From positions 806,001 to 870,000 of the forward strand of contig CASHTG010000003.1 in NCBI GenBank assembly GCA_949357655.1: a DNA stretch of 64,000 nucleotides, given 5' to 3'. The DNA comes from Parascedosporium putredinis. Taxonomy: Eukaryota; Ascomycota; Sordariomycetes; Microascales; Microascaceae. Shown here piece after piece: positions 36,938 through 47,565 of this stretch. The number at the start of each line of letters is the position of its first letter. Within the stretch, counting starts at the first letter, position 1. Position numbers and translations under genes: made by a program. The notes beneath the pieces were generated by a model. It was given only the letters and a program-made list of their open reading frames with translations, ran no database searches and had not been told where the DNA came from.

Positions 36938-38328
36938 TTACTCGTCATTTTCGTCCTCCTCCATCGCATCTTCACCGTCGCTACCCTTGTACTCGTCATC
37001 GCTGCTATTGTAAAAGTCCTCCGGCTCCAAGTCGTCACCGTAATCCTTCATGTCATCGTCCTCCTCCTTGCCGTTCTTCCCCTAGTCGCCTTCTTCTTCT
37101 TGTCCAGATTGGCCTTTTGCTCTTTCCTCCTCGCCTCCTTTGCTTGCCTCTTCTGCTCCCACCTCTTTTCGAGCTCCCGCACCTCGGCTTGCGTCTTTTC
37201 AATGTACTCGTGCCACATCACCTTGCCTGCCGCGATGCCATCCTCAACCTTTGTTAACCGCAGCTTCATGCGGGGTCCCAGCTCGACTAGCTTGACCGCG
37301 CGCTTCTCGACCTTCTCTTCCTCTTCGGTTGGTTCGGCGCCCTCCGCAGCAGCCTTGCGAGACAGTTTGCGCGGCCCCTCTTCCACCACCTCGACTTCGG
37401 CGTCGGTGTCGACCTCGCTACCGCTCGTGTAGTCTGTCATGTAGCCCTCGCCATTCTCGCCGCCAATCATAAAGTCGGCGATGTCTTCCAGCTTGCCCAA
37501 ATTGGGCACTCCGCCCTTCCTCCCCGGCTTCGATGATACCAGCTTCTCGGCGGCGTTCAATCGCCGGAGCGGCCGCGAAAGGCCGGTAGTCTTGGTTGTG
37601 ATGGCGAAATGGCGAAAGTTGAGTATAAACGAGCCCTCCTCTCCATCCTTGTCTGGTTCCCTATTTAGGAGCAACACTCTCCTGATCGTCTTAAGCGGGG
37701 TGGCTTGGGGGTTGATGGGGGAAGAGAGACTGGAAAACGGTGGTGATGAGAGATTCGAGGTGCTTCGGTACCTTGGACGCGGAATCGGCGCCGGGTGAGG
37801 TGAAATTGTTCATCACAAGCTGTAGGGAAAGGACCCAGTCAGTTCTGCATAGGGTAGAGGGGAAAAGCGGTAGAGGCGCTGCCAACTACTTACCAGAGGG
37901 GGTCGTAAACTCTTTTCCAACGCCACGGGCCGCCGTTGCGTCTTTTGGATATCCTTTGCGAGGGAGTACTTTTCCACCCTAAAGTTGAGGGTAGGGCCCT
38001 TGGGCGACAACGCTACTCTGAGATTGACGTTGCCTCGCTCTGACCGGGAGAACAGAAGAAGGTGTGTGATGCCCAAGGGACCGCTCATGGTAACGTAGTC
38101 CCTTAACCTATTGGCCTTTCGTTCCTTCAACCGACTCGCCGTTCCGGGTTCCATGACATGGCGAACGTCGGCGGCCAATTGACTGATGCTAGAACCAACT
38201 TCGCCGGCCCCGATCCGAATCACCATGCTCTTGGGATCGCGGACGGTGGCATGGGCGGCCACGGCGTTGGCGCTCTTGGGCTGATTGGCGCCCACATGGG
38301 TTCTCTTCTTTACTCTAGGTTTCGCCAT
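36938..38328 (-). CDS. SSF1: SSF1/Peter Pan, Brix-domain 60S ribosome biogenesis factor
   Basis: Nucleolar Brix-domain protein needed for 27S pre-rRNA processing and 60S subunit assembly. Exons 37894-38328 and 36938-37819, intron 37820-37893. N-terminus MAKPRVKKRTHVGANQP, then SMVIRIGAGEVGSSISQL, LRDYVTMSGPLGITHLLLFSR, GPTLNFRVEKYSLAKDI (the Brix core), VPKHLESLITTVFQSLFP, LNFRHFAITTK and RLNAAEKLVSSK. A highly charged coiled tail (KVMWHEYIEKTQAEVRELEKR, shortened here to its ends KVMW and LEKR) follows, and the terminus is acidic. The frame breaks at 37717-37721 (one base too many or two too few) and at 37079-37082 (one base missing, after which the acidic tail runs to the stop at 36938-36940). 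The gene is divergent from RRP3. Confidence 0.92.
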
Positions 38329-38734
38329 TGTGAGGTTGAGAAAAAAATACGAAAAAAATAAGGAAGGCGGATAAGGGCGGCAAGGAATTGGAGGAGGGTG
38401 AAGAGATTATAGATGTAAGTCTGTACTTCTTGCGCCGTCAAATCACCCTCTTTTTTTTCCCTCTTTCTTCCCTCTGCCAAAAAAATTGGCGGGACCGAAG
38501 CGATAAGATAAGAATTTAGGTGGGATACGGCACTATCACGTGGAGATAAGACCGCTTTTTCTCTTCACCGCCCGACAGAAAAAAAGTCCCGAAAAGTTCA
38601 GGGAAGCAGCGAGCGAGACCCCACCATAATCCAGGACGAAAAGTGAAGCTCTACAACGATATTTTCTTTCCCGTTGTTAGCACCCAAGCGCATTGCGAAA
38701 TCCCACCAAAATCTCCACGCCGCATTTATTCAGA
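38329..38734. promoter_or_regulatory. Shared divergent promoter of SSF1 and RRP3
   Basis: 406 bp between the two start codons. It contains a palindromic E-box CACGTG at 38537-38542, a nearby pair of GATAAG sites around 38,501-38,512, and long A- or T-runs (38340-38360, 38450-38460). Binding of any factor is inferred from the motif only. Confidence 0.55.
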
Positions 38735-40271
38735 ATGAATCCCTCCAAGAGGAGAAAGGTGTCTCACCCCCAGAAAAGGTGGTTTCCAAGCGAAGGAAGC
38801 AGGATGAGCCTGTGGAACCCGAGGCCGAGTCCGAGTCGGATGCCCAGTCCTCCACACCAGAGGAGCCTGCGCCGGCACAGGAGGAGAATGAACCCGAAGA
38901 AACCCTAGCAAAGTCCTTCAAAGACCTTGTACGTCGTTATACACATTCCTCTTCCTTTCTTCGGTGCAGCTTGAACTGCGTTTCTTTGGTCCTTTCCCAC
39001 TAACACGACTTACAGGGCGTAACCGAGGCCCTCTGCGAGGCATGCGAGTCTCTCGGCTACAAGACACCCACCCCGATCCAAGCGAAATCCATCCCCCACG
39101 CCCTCCAAGGCCGAGACATCATCGGCCTCGCGGAAACCGGTAGCGGAAAAACCGCCGCCTTTGCCCTCCCGGTCCTGCAAGCCCTCCTCGACAAGCCCCA
39201 GCCCTACTTTTGCGTCGTGCTCGCGCCCACGCGAGAGCTGGCAGCCCAGATCGGCCAGTCCTTTGAAGCGCTCGGCGCCTTGATTTCGCTGCGGTGCGCC
39301 GTGATCGTCGGTGGTTTGGATATGGTGCAGCAGTCCATCGCGCTCGGGAGGAAACCGCACGTCATCGTGGCCACGCCCGGTCGTCTCGTAGACCACTTGG
39401 AAAAGACCAAGGGCTTCTCGCTTAGGACGCTCAAGTACCTCGTTCTCGATGAGGCTGATCGTCTGCTAGATATGGATTTCGGTCCTAGCATTGACAAGAT
39501 TCTCAAGTTTGTGCCGCGCGAGAGGAGAACCTTTTATTCTCCGCCACCATGAGCTCCAAGGTCGAGCACCTCCAACGAGCCAGCTTAAAGGACCCCTTCC
39601 GCGTCAGCATCTCCAACAACAAGTATCAAACCGTCGCCACACTCCTCCAACACTACCTCTTCATCCCCGCCATGCACAAGGACACCTACCTCGTCTACCT
39701 CGTCAACGAGCTGGCCGGCCGCTCCATCATCATCTTCACTCACACCGTCCGCGACGCACAACGCCTGGCCATTGTCCTCCGCTCTCTAGGATTCGGCGCC
39801 ATTCCCCTTCACGGCCAACTCTCCCAATCCTCCCGCATGGGCGCCCTAAACAAGTTCAAGGACAAGTCTCGCGATATTCTCGTCGCGACCGACGTCGCGG
39901 CCCGTGGTCTTGATATCCCCAAGGTCGACGTCGTCCTCAATTACGACTTGCCGCTCGACAGCAAGACGTACATCCACCGCGTGGGTCGTACCGCCCGTGC
40001 CGGAAAGTCGGGTCGCGCCATCAACATGGTTACGCAGTACAGCATCGAGGTCCTCGTCAGGATCGAGGCTGCCCTTGGGAAGAAGCTAGAAGAGTACCCC
40101 ACCGTAAAGGACGAGGTAATGGTGTTTAAATCTAGGGTCGAGGAGGCGGACAGGCATGCCAAGCAGGAGCTGAGGGCGATGGAGGATAAGAAAACCAAGT
40201 TGGGCAAAACGAAGCGCGGCGCTCGTGGTGCGCCAAAGAATGTTGATGATATGGATAAGGAAGAGAGATAA
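38735..40271 (+). CDS. RRP3: DEAD-box ATP-dependent RNA helicase RRP3
   Basis: Nucleolar DEAD-box helicase (DDX47 family) required for early 18S pre-rRNA processing. Exons 38735-38928 and 39016-40271. A short charged N-terminus (MNPSKRRKVSH, then acidic) leads to the Q motif with SFKDLGVTEALCEAC, motif I AETGSGKT, Ia PTRELAAQI, GG, Ib TPGRL, II DEAD (LVLDEADRLL), III SAT, then IV IIIFTHTVRDAQRL, V ATDVAARGLDIPKVD and VI YIHRVGRTARAG. All helicase motifs are intact. The C-terminus is basic (KTKLGKTKRGARGAPK). The ATG at 38735 is favoured over an in-frame codon at 38674 because MNPSKRRK matches the usual short basic start. One base is missing at the C-run near 38767 and one T at 39532-39535, directly before motif III. 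Confidence 0.95.
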
Positions 40272-40684
40272 AACGGGTCGTCTAGTTTTCATCATAGATT
40301 GCGGTTCACAGCGAATTTGACTTGGCATTCATTCCCTTTCCACTCCCAAGGATCAATATCCTCCTCGGATTGTAACGTGTACGCATAAGGCATCAAGAGC
40401 GACGACCATGTAGAAATCTTATAAAAAACCGAAAAGAAATGGGTACGGGGTATCGGCGACATACAAGCCCAAACTAGACATTACCAAAAATGACCATAGA
40501 ACCGAAACCCAAATAAGAGATAAAAAAAAGGAATACACAATCCGTTGTCCTAAAAACATAGCGAAAAGAACCAAAGCAAGAAAGACCATATCTCCCGCTT
40601 CATTTTTCCTTTTCTCAGCCAAATAAACGTTGGCTGGACGGAACTCAGAGAGAAGACTGGTTTGTATAGCGTAAAAAGGACCGG
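40272..40684. other. Convergent 3' flanks of RRP3 and the kinesin gene
   Basis: About 410 bp between facing stop codons, A-rich on the plus strand. No coding evidence. Confidence 0.5.
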
Positions 40685-43301
40685 TTAGATCGCCGCCTCC
40701 GGTGCGTCCTCCCACTTCTTGGCCACCAGTCTCCTCACCTTCTTCGTAGGGCTTGCGCTCCGAGAACTCCTCGACGCGGCGCTAGCCGTGCTCTCGTTGC
40801 TAACGCGGAGCTTCTCCATCCTCGCACCCAGGCGCTCCACACCGGCCTCCCGCTCGTGGGATTCGCCCGACTGCGGAACATCATCCCTCTCTTGCAGGGG
40901 CACACGCTTGCTCGGGCTCCTCCCATTGAGCTCTCTCTTGAGGACGGCAATCTCTCGGCGCAAGCGCTCGTTCTCCTGCTCAAGATCCTCGACGAGGACG
41001 TTTTCCTTATCCTCCTCGTCGGCTTCGGTGCCGACGAGCCCGCGCTCGAGGAGCTCGACCTTGCGGTCCCAGTGCTCCTCGCCACGTTCTAGCTCGAGCT
41101 GCAGGCTCGCCTTCCAACGCGCCATTTCGAGCGCGAGTCGCTTCTCAAACTCGGCGACGCAATCCTCGCGAATGACCTGCTCCAGCTCCAGCATGCGGTC
41201 TTCCATGCTCAAAAGATGGGCCTCCGCGGCGAGACGGCCGTCGCTCTCCCGCGATACCTCGCTCCGCAGGATGTCAATTTCTTCCGTGAGGCGGGCAATC
41301 TCCAGCGCCGCAAGTTCCATCGTCGCCCGGTCGCCATCCGGATGGGAGCTTGCCGGCGAGATGTTCCGGTGGGATCCGGACCCCGAGCCGGGCCCGCCAA
41401 AGAACGCGGGCCGGTGGTGTGAGCCTAGATTGGGTGATAGAGGCTGGCGGGCGTCGGGAGGAGGTGCGGCGGCATTCGCGAATATGCTCGGGATGCGGGG
41501 GACGGTGACTTCGCGGGCTAGCGCGCTATAGCGAAGGATCTGAGAGGTGGCATTAAAGTCACCGAGGGGATCTGCCGTAACAATCATAACCGCTTTCTGG
41601 GGGTTTCGGCGGTGTCCTTGAGCCTGTGACGAAGCGGAGGGGAAGGAGTTGGAGAAGAGTAGTTCGGTAAGCTTGCACTGGCGGAAAGGAACAATGTTTG
41701 GCTGCGGATAATGTTAGGTCAGTTCAACGGCTCCCCGTGCTTCTTTGTGCATATAGCACACAGGTACGGAGGTCCTACCTTGCTGGAGCTGCCGTAGTCG
41801 CTCTGCATCTGCAGACACTGGCCGAGGTACATGAGGCTCTCGTTAATCTTTCCCGCCTCTGCGAGCGTGGCTCCCTGCGTCTTTGCGTCACGAGCTCTTT
41901 CACTACCTGCCAAATCGACTATAGTCAAAGCATTTCCACCCCAAGGGTATTGCCGCCTTGAGCTACGTTGCCTCTTCTTCACCTCGACGCAGATGAAGCC
42001 GTGACTACGAGACGACACGCTATTGCTGCCGGTGCCGGCAACGCGTCGCTCGTGGAGTCCGGCTTCTAATACCATGAGCGCCTCGTGAAGAGAACCGCAC
42101 GCGACCTTTCTGAGGCCCGCAACAACTTTTCGGTCCGGCGAGGCCTCGGTAGATTTGAACATTAGCGGTCGGCGACGGTATTCTTTGGTCGCGTTCGACT
42201 TGATCGCGGGGGTAAGGAGATCGAAGATTCGGTCGTTGTACACTTCATACATGGACATGACGACAGCGTACTCGCAGGATGGGTCCGACGAAATGTTGAC
42301 ACCGCTCACGTCGGGAACCAAAGGTGTCGAGGGAAGCTGCATGGGTCGTCGAGGGGTCATCGATGGTGCAAAATGCTCGCCCTTTTCTTCAGTTTTAGCA
42401 ATCTTGACAACTTTCTTTACGCGGGTAGAGGCCGTGAGAGTCATGTAGTGACGTCCGGCTGCCGCCTGTTTTGGGGTAGGAGTTGCTGCGTAAAGCAAGG
42501 AGTCCCGACTAGGGCTCCTCGGAGAATGAAACGTCCGGATAGGAGTTCGCTCTACCATCCGAATACTTTTCGGACTGCCATCGGGCATGTTCAACACGAG
42601 CTGGAGAGGGAAAGGGGTTCCTACAAGCATGGGGGTGGCGGCACGGGAGCCTCCCCGAGTAGACTGCGCAAGGGGATCGGAGAAGATGGTCTCTAGATAG
42701 GACGAGGCGCATGCGATGGATGCTTCAGATGTATCTGAAGCTTGCAATGTCGCTTCGAGGGAGGTCGACGTGTTGGGGTCGACCAAGTTGTTTCCGAGAG
42801 ACCGGAAGATGACGTCGAGGGAGAGCTGGGTAAGTCCCCGTTGGGTTCGAGATCCGAGAATCGTGTGTGACTAACGAGGAATGATATGTTATTAGGAGGA
42901 TGCCGGCATGAGACCCCGTCATCGCCTTTGACGGATGCGCGCTTGCTCACCTTGCCGGAGCCGGTGACACCAAGAGTGGCAACCAGCGCGTCGGTGCCGT
43001 ACCCGCCATGAGGTGCGACAACTCCTTCAATTAGCGGGGCTACGCCAGTGCAGTGGAAAATATCGAGCTGCGTGGCCTCCTCCTCGAAGACCTGGGTGAA
43101 TGCAAACTTCTCGATTGCCCTGCGGCGGTCGTTGGGCGGATTAAGTGTGATGTGCGTCGGAGGAGCCTCGGATTCGGAGGGCTCAACAGTAAGAAACCGC
43201 TCCGAGTTTGACGTCCCGGTCGAGTGGTGTGGCGGCCGAAGCCTCAAGAATACCTGGAATAGGCTCGATGACGAAGGCCTTTGTACCTGCGTCGAGTCCA
43301 T
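40685..43301 (-). CDS. Kinesin motor protein, kinesin-6-like
   Basis: Microtubule motor of 819 predicted residues in three exons: 42951-43301, 41779-42870 and 40685-41701. Introns are 80 and 77 nt. No frame break occurs, unlike most genes here. The motor domain starts at once (LFQVFLRLRPP), with the P-loop GVTGSGK/SHT split by the first intron, switch I NSVSSRSH, switch II DLAGSER, and the closing FRQCKLTELLF...LRYSALAREV. Between the helix LTQLSLDVIFRSLG and the strand VVMSMYEVYNDRIFDLL there is an insert of about 150 residues, Ser/Pro/Arg-rich. Large inserts at this loop (L6) are typical of kinesin-6 motors (MKLP/Klp9), which act at the anaphase spindle midzone. After the motor come a Gly/Ser/Pro linker, a coiled coil (ALEIARLTEEIDILRSEV) and a basic C-terminus. 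Subfamily assignment is an inference. Confidence 0.85.
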
Positions 43302-46300
43302 GGTTCGGATACTGATACAGTCGTGCTAGCGATGTCTGAATGCCGGTTGGGTGGGGTTATGGAAGGTGAAGACGCAGCGAAGAGGAAGCCCGGCGATAGA
43401 TAATACACGAAGTGCTGTTTTGTATAATGATTATAAAGTGCAGCGCATTCTCGTAGGTATCGATGCCTACGCGCGCCTGTTATTATTGTTGTTGAACCTT
43501 CAAGTCTTGTTCGCCAGTCGTTCCTGTGCCCTCCAAGTCGGTTGGTGATTTGTGGCTCTTGGACAATGCATGAACAATTTGTTTACTGGCTGCCCAGCAA
43601 CGGTTAGTGGGATGGTGGTGGTTTCCCTTCCTGACCCACCCAAGCTGGCCAATGCCACCCTAGGGCTGATAAGATAAGCGAAGCACCCCTGCACTAGACG
43701 GTAACCTTGCAAGGACATTGGCTCACCCCACTTGCATCTCCCATTATGTCAGCGTGCACATGTCTGCACGATGCAAGTGCTTCAAGCAGGACGTCTTCCT
43801 TGTCTGTCCAAGTACTTGAGTACTTCAGTGCTTGTCAGACAGATCGGATCTTGTCAAGGTTTGGATGGACGACCCCTCAGTTTGTACACGAATAAATGCC
43901 CATTTTCAACAGGAGCCACAGAGACTTATGCCGTACGCTCCTGTGTCTGGAGCAGACCAACATAACCTCGCCACGGGCCCCCGCGCGTTCATCTGCAATG
44001 GGCAGCTTTGCATGAGGAGGGCAATGTTGGCGGGAAGCTCCGAGGATGCGGACTGCAAAAGGACGCTTTTGGCGGGGTCGACCGACCGGCAGTCCTCAAA
44101 CAGTTCCAGCTCCGCTTCGTCTGAGACGACGGAGATAACTCGTTGAGTCAGATTTTTTCTTCCTGTCAGAAGTTAAAAATGTAATAGCTACGCGTCTAAT
44201 TAGGATGCCCCTCTTTCGGGACATGAACACGAGAGGGTGTGTGGTACGAGCAAAGAAGGAAAAAAACACAAAGGAAAAAAATTCTCTGCTCTCTTTCATT
44301 CTTAAAGGTGGGGGACCTCCTCCCTAGTTTTAGAGTAGTCGCGGTTCGAGTCTAGACTGGACGTCACAAATTCCGAAAGTAGAAATTAGGGGAGAGAGGC
44401 TGTGGATCCCGCTCCGGGCAAACCAGTTTTGTCTTCGGAATCTTGTTGCCACAATGATACGGCGAGCTGGAGAAAACATCTCGGCGGGCCCTGGCCGACC
44501 CAGCAAACCCAGTTCAAGATGCTTGAGTTCCGTGTTGGCTCTTGAGATAGAGGTTGCCAGAGCACGGTCGATTTGAAGCAGAAATCTCATGATCTTAGTC
44601 AGATCCAAGGCTACACTCAACACGAACTTTCCAAATGAGTCACTCATAATATTCTGGCTTTGTCTTCTTATGTTGCCAACGGCAGCCTACTTTTAGTGTG
44701 GCACATGCTCTGTTTTTGGACGTCCAGGTAATCTCCTCCTGCAGGACCTCAATGCCTCAATCCAAGGTTGGCAGCACTCGCAGAGCAGGGGGAAGAACTG
44801 TGGAGGAAAAGAGAGAAAAAATGATGAATAGATGATGGTCTCGTGATCGCGTCCCGTCTCCGCAGCCCCAGCACTCTGGTGGGGGTCTCCGTTAGGAGGT
44901 GCGGATGGTCATCGATGCTCAGCAACCTCGCGTCCTCTTGCTCAGGTGGAGAATGGTGGAGTTGGAGGTCAACCGAGGGAGGGGGGCACAACTGAGCCAA
45001 TGATCCGCAAGGGTTTTGTCAAGATCATGAAAGTTGAGCTCACAACGAGCAGACTGCCATCTCGCCGTCTCCAGTTTTTCCCCTCATCTCCTCTCGAGAA
45101 GTTCCTCGCTCGATCCAATTACCTACGAGAATTTTCCGTGAAACGCTTGTGTAGAGCAAGAAAATCAATTCTATTGTCATACACCGCTGGTAATCACCAC
45201 AAGTGAATGCGTGTAAAGATCAACAGTAGTAGTCTAAAAAGGAGGGGGGATATTGGAGGCTTGCCACAGTCTCTCCACCCTGACATATTTCAGTGACAGA
45301 TGAAATGAGGTCGAGGAAGCAAGGGCTGAGACACAAAAGGTTGATTGATGTGTTTGGAACACGGATCAATACCAAGTCCCCAATACAGACGCGGGCCTCG
45401 GCGGCAGACTGACAGGCTCAGAGGGGGCTTCCTCCCATGGCAATCGTACGCACGCTTGAGACGCTGCAGCTGCAGTCAATGCGGACACGTCAAGGAAAAG
45501 CCATCGCATCGTGGGACCTTCCAGATGCTCATCTCAACGTCCGCATCTCCACTCCACTGCCGGTAGCATCTGGGGGACCCCTCAAAGTTCTAGCCACGTA
45601 CCACATACATAGTTTAACAGGCGTTCCTCCTTGTTGACTCGACTTAGACACCCCCATATGACCCTCGTCTGATGAATCGAGCATGCCATAGCGCCAGTTG
45701 AAGCTGAGCCTGCATAGAAATAAATGGGGAATGCACCATTGAGTGAGGGATGCCCGGCGCTGATGATTTGCTGCTGCGTGCAGAGAATTTTAATGGGGAA
45801 GCCGGTTGTGACCACAGGGTACTTGGTTTTCGCCCGCCAGCCCTCGCGGCTCGCTTGTCACTCGTCCCGCTCGACAATCAATTTTTCTTCTTTCTTGGAC
45901 ACTTCGACGGCTCCTTGCGGGGCACTGAAATGGCGGTGACGAGCCTGGCTACCGAGTGAGAAACGTCAGACCCACTGCAGGCGAGCCCGATGAACCCACC
46001 AACTGCAAGCCGGGACCAGTGATCCGGAAAGGGGATATTCGGAGGGGCGAAGGGGGGTGGTTTAGGGGACGATTTTGATGCGAGGGGCATTTGAGGCGGG
46101 TGGCACTGAGGTACAGTGGGGTTTCTGCTGGGCATACGGACTTGGCCAGAGTCAAACATGCCGTGCAGCAGGTCAGGTACTGGGAATCAACCAGACAGGG
46201 ATCAAATTAAAGAGAGCACTGGGATGAACATTGATAGATCAAAACCCTACATCCATCCATTAGATGTAGCGATCAATTCTTCGCACAGGTAGAAAAATCC

Positions 46301-47565
46301 GTCTTGATTGTGTTGCCAACCGAGTGCACCGGCCATTTGGTCCCTCGCCTTCGAGGTCCCTCACAATCCCAACACTCGTTGACTCAATGGCTCGGGTTCG
46401 TTTGGAAAGAGCTGGACCAGTCGGACGCTTCAAAGAGTGGGGGTGACGCAGAGATACTTTGTACATTAGTGGAGATGAGGAGGCGAATCGTGTAGAGGGA
46501 AAGTCCCGGGCAAATCTGGGAAAGGAAAGGAGCCAGTCACCCACCTGCCCAAATTTTTTCCTTCCAGAAAACGGGTCCTCAAAGTACCCACTCTGGAGCT
46601 GCAGAAGGGAGGCTTGCCCGCTAAGGAAGGGACTATCTGTAGTGGTATATAATTTTTCCTGCCCGTTTCGTAGAACCCCTCCTCTCTTTCTTTCTCCCTT
46701 TCTCTCGATAAACCAACATCACCAAAGACAACGAAGTCACCTGCAACAACAAGGATATACAAGACCCATCAGATTCAATAATTCAAACTTCGTCGAGAAA
46801 AATGTTCCGCGCCGTCGCTGAGCTGTAAACGCCCACTGCGGGACGGTCCCCGGCCTGCTACCAGAGCGGCCGGCGGCTTCGTCTCGTAGTCCAGCAGCCC
46901 ATCGATACACACGACAATTCGAACCTTCTCCTCTCTTGACGAAGTTTTTAACCAGGCTTTCACTGTCTGTTCCTCAATCTTTAGAGGAACAGAGAGCCTG
47001 CTACCCAGTTCAACCAAGTCTATCCCAGTTTCCCACTTCGCCTAACGGCTCCCATCGCCATACCACCATCACCACCATCACCACCACCCTCCACAACCTC
47101 CCCTCGCCCTTTCCGCCCCTCTGTCCGCTCTTTTGCACCGGACCGGATCTCACAGCAGGTGGTCTACTTCTTTTCTCTCTCACATTGCCTATTATATCTG
47201 CCATTGTAGCCCATCTACAAACGCATTGCCCGTTGCACTGGTCTGGACGTCACACTTGTGCCTTGCTGCACCTAGACCCTTGAATCTCTAAAAAGAAAAG
47301 AAAAAGATATTGTGGGAAGCGTCCCATCTATACTTCTACTCGAAAGAGAGAGTATTAAACAGACTTTTACTGTCTCTGCCTATCGTATTCAGCTTCTACT
47401 TGACTGTTTGAAGCTCAAAACCTCTGTGATCTTGGATTTTGGGCGACATTTTCACCGCCGTTTCCCTCACTCACAAGTTTAAACCTAAAATTTTATTATT
47501 GCCGCCAGTGTGGGCATTATATAATCCGCCTGGTTTCAACCACCCCTGCATAAGCCAACCGCATC
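43302..47565. other. 4.2-kb upstream region, no supported gene
   Basis: Lies between the divergently transcribed kinesin and acidic-protein genes. Most of it shows no coding signal. The right-hand 900 bp looks like a promoter and long leader for the 47566 gene (separate entry). Open frames up to about 120 codons have no motifs. Confidence 0.5.
46646..47565 (+). promoter_or_regulatory. Putative TATA box and long 5' leader with a short upstream ORF
   Basis: TATATAA at 46646-46652 is followed by a T/C tract (46,676-46,710) and CAACAACAAGG-type leader sequence. Then an ATG at 46802 opens an eight-codon upstream frame closed by TAA at 46826-46828. The main ATG is at 47566, so the leader would be near 900 nt unless spliced. 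Confidence 0.4.

Noticed and set aside
44335..44360. GGTTCGAGTCT resembling a tRNA B box
   Set aside because: No matching A box, cloverleaf or terminator around it on either strand.
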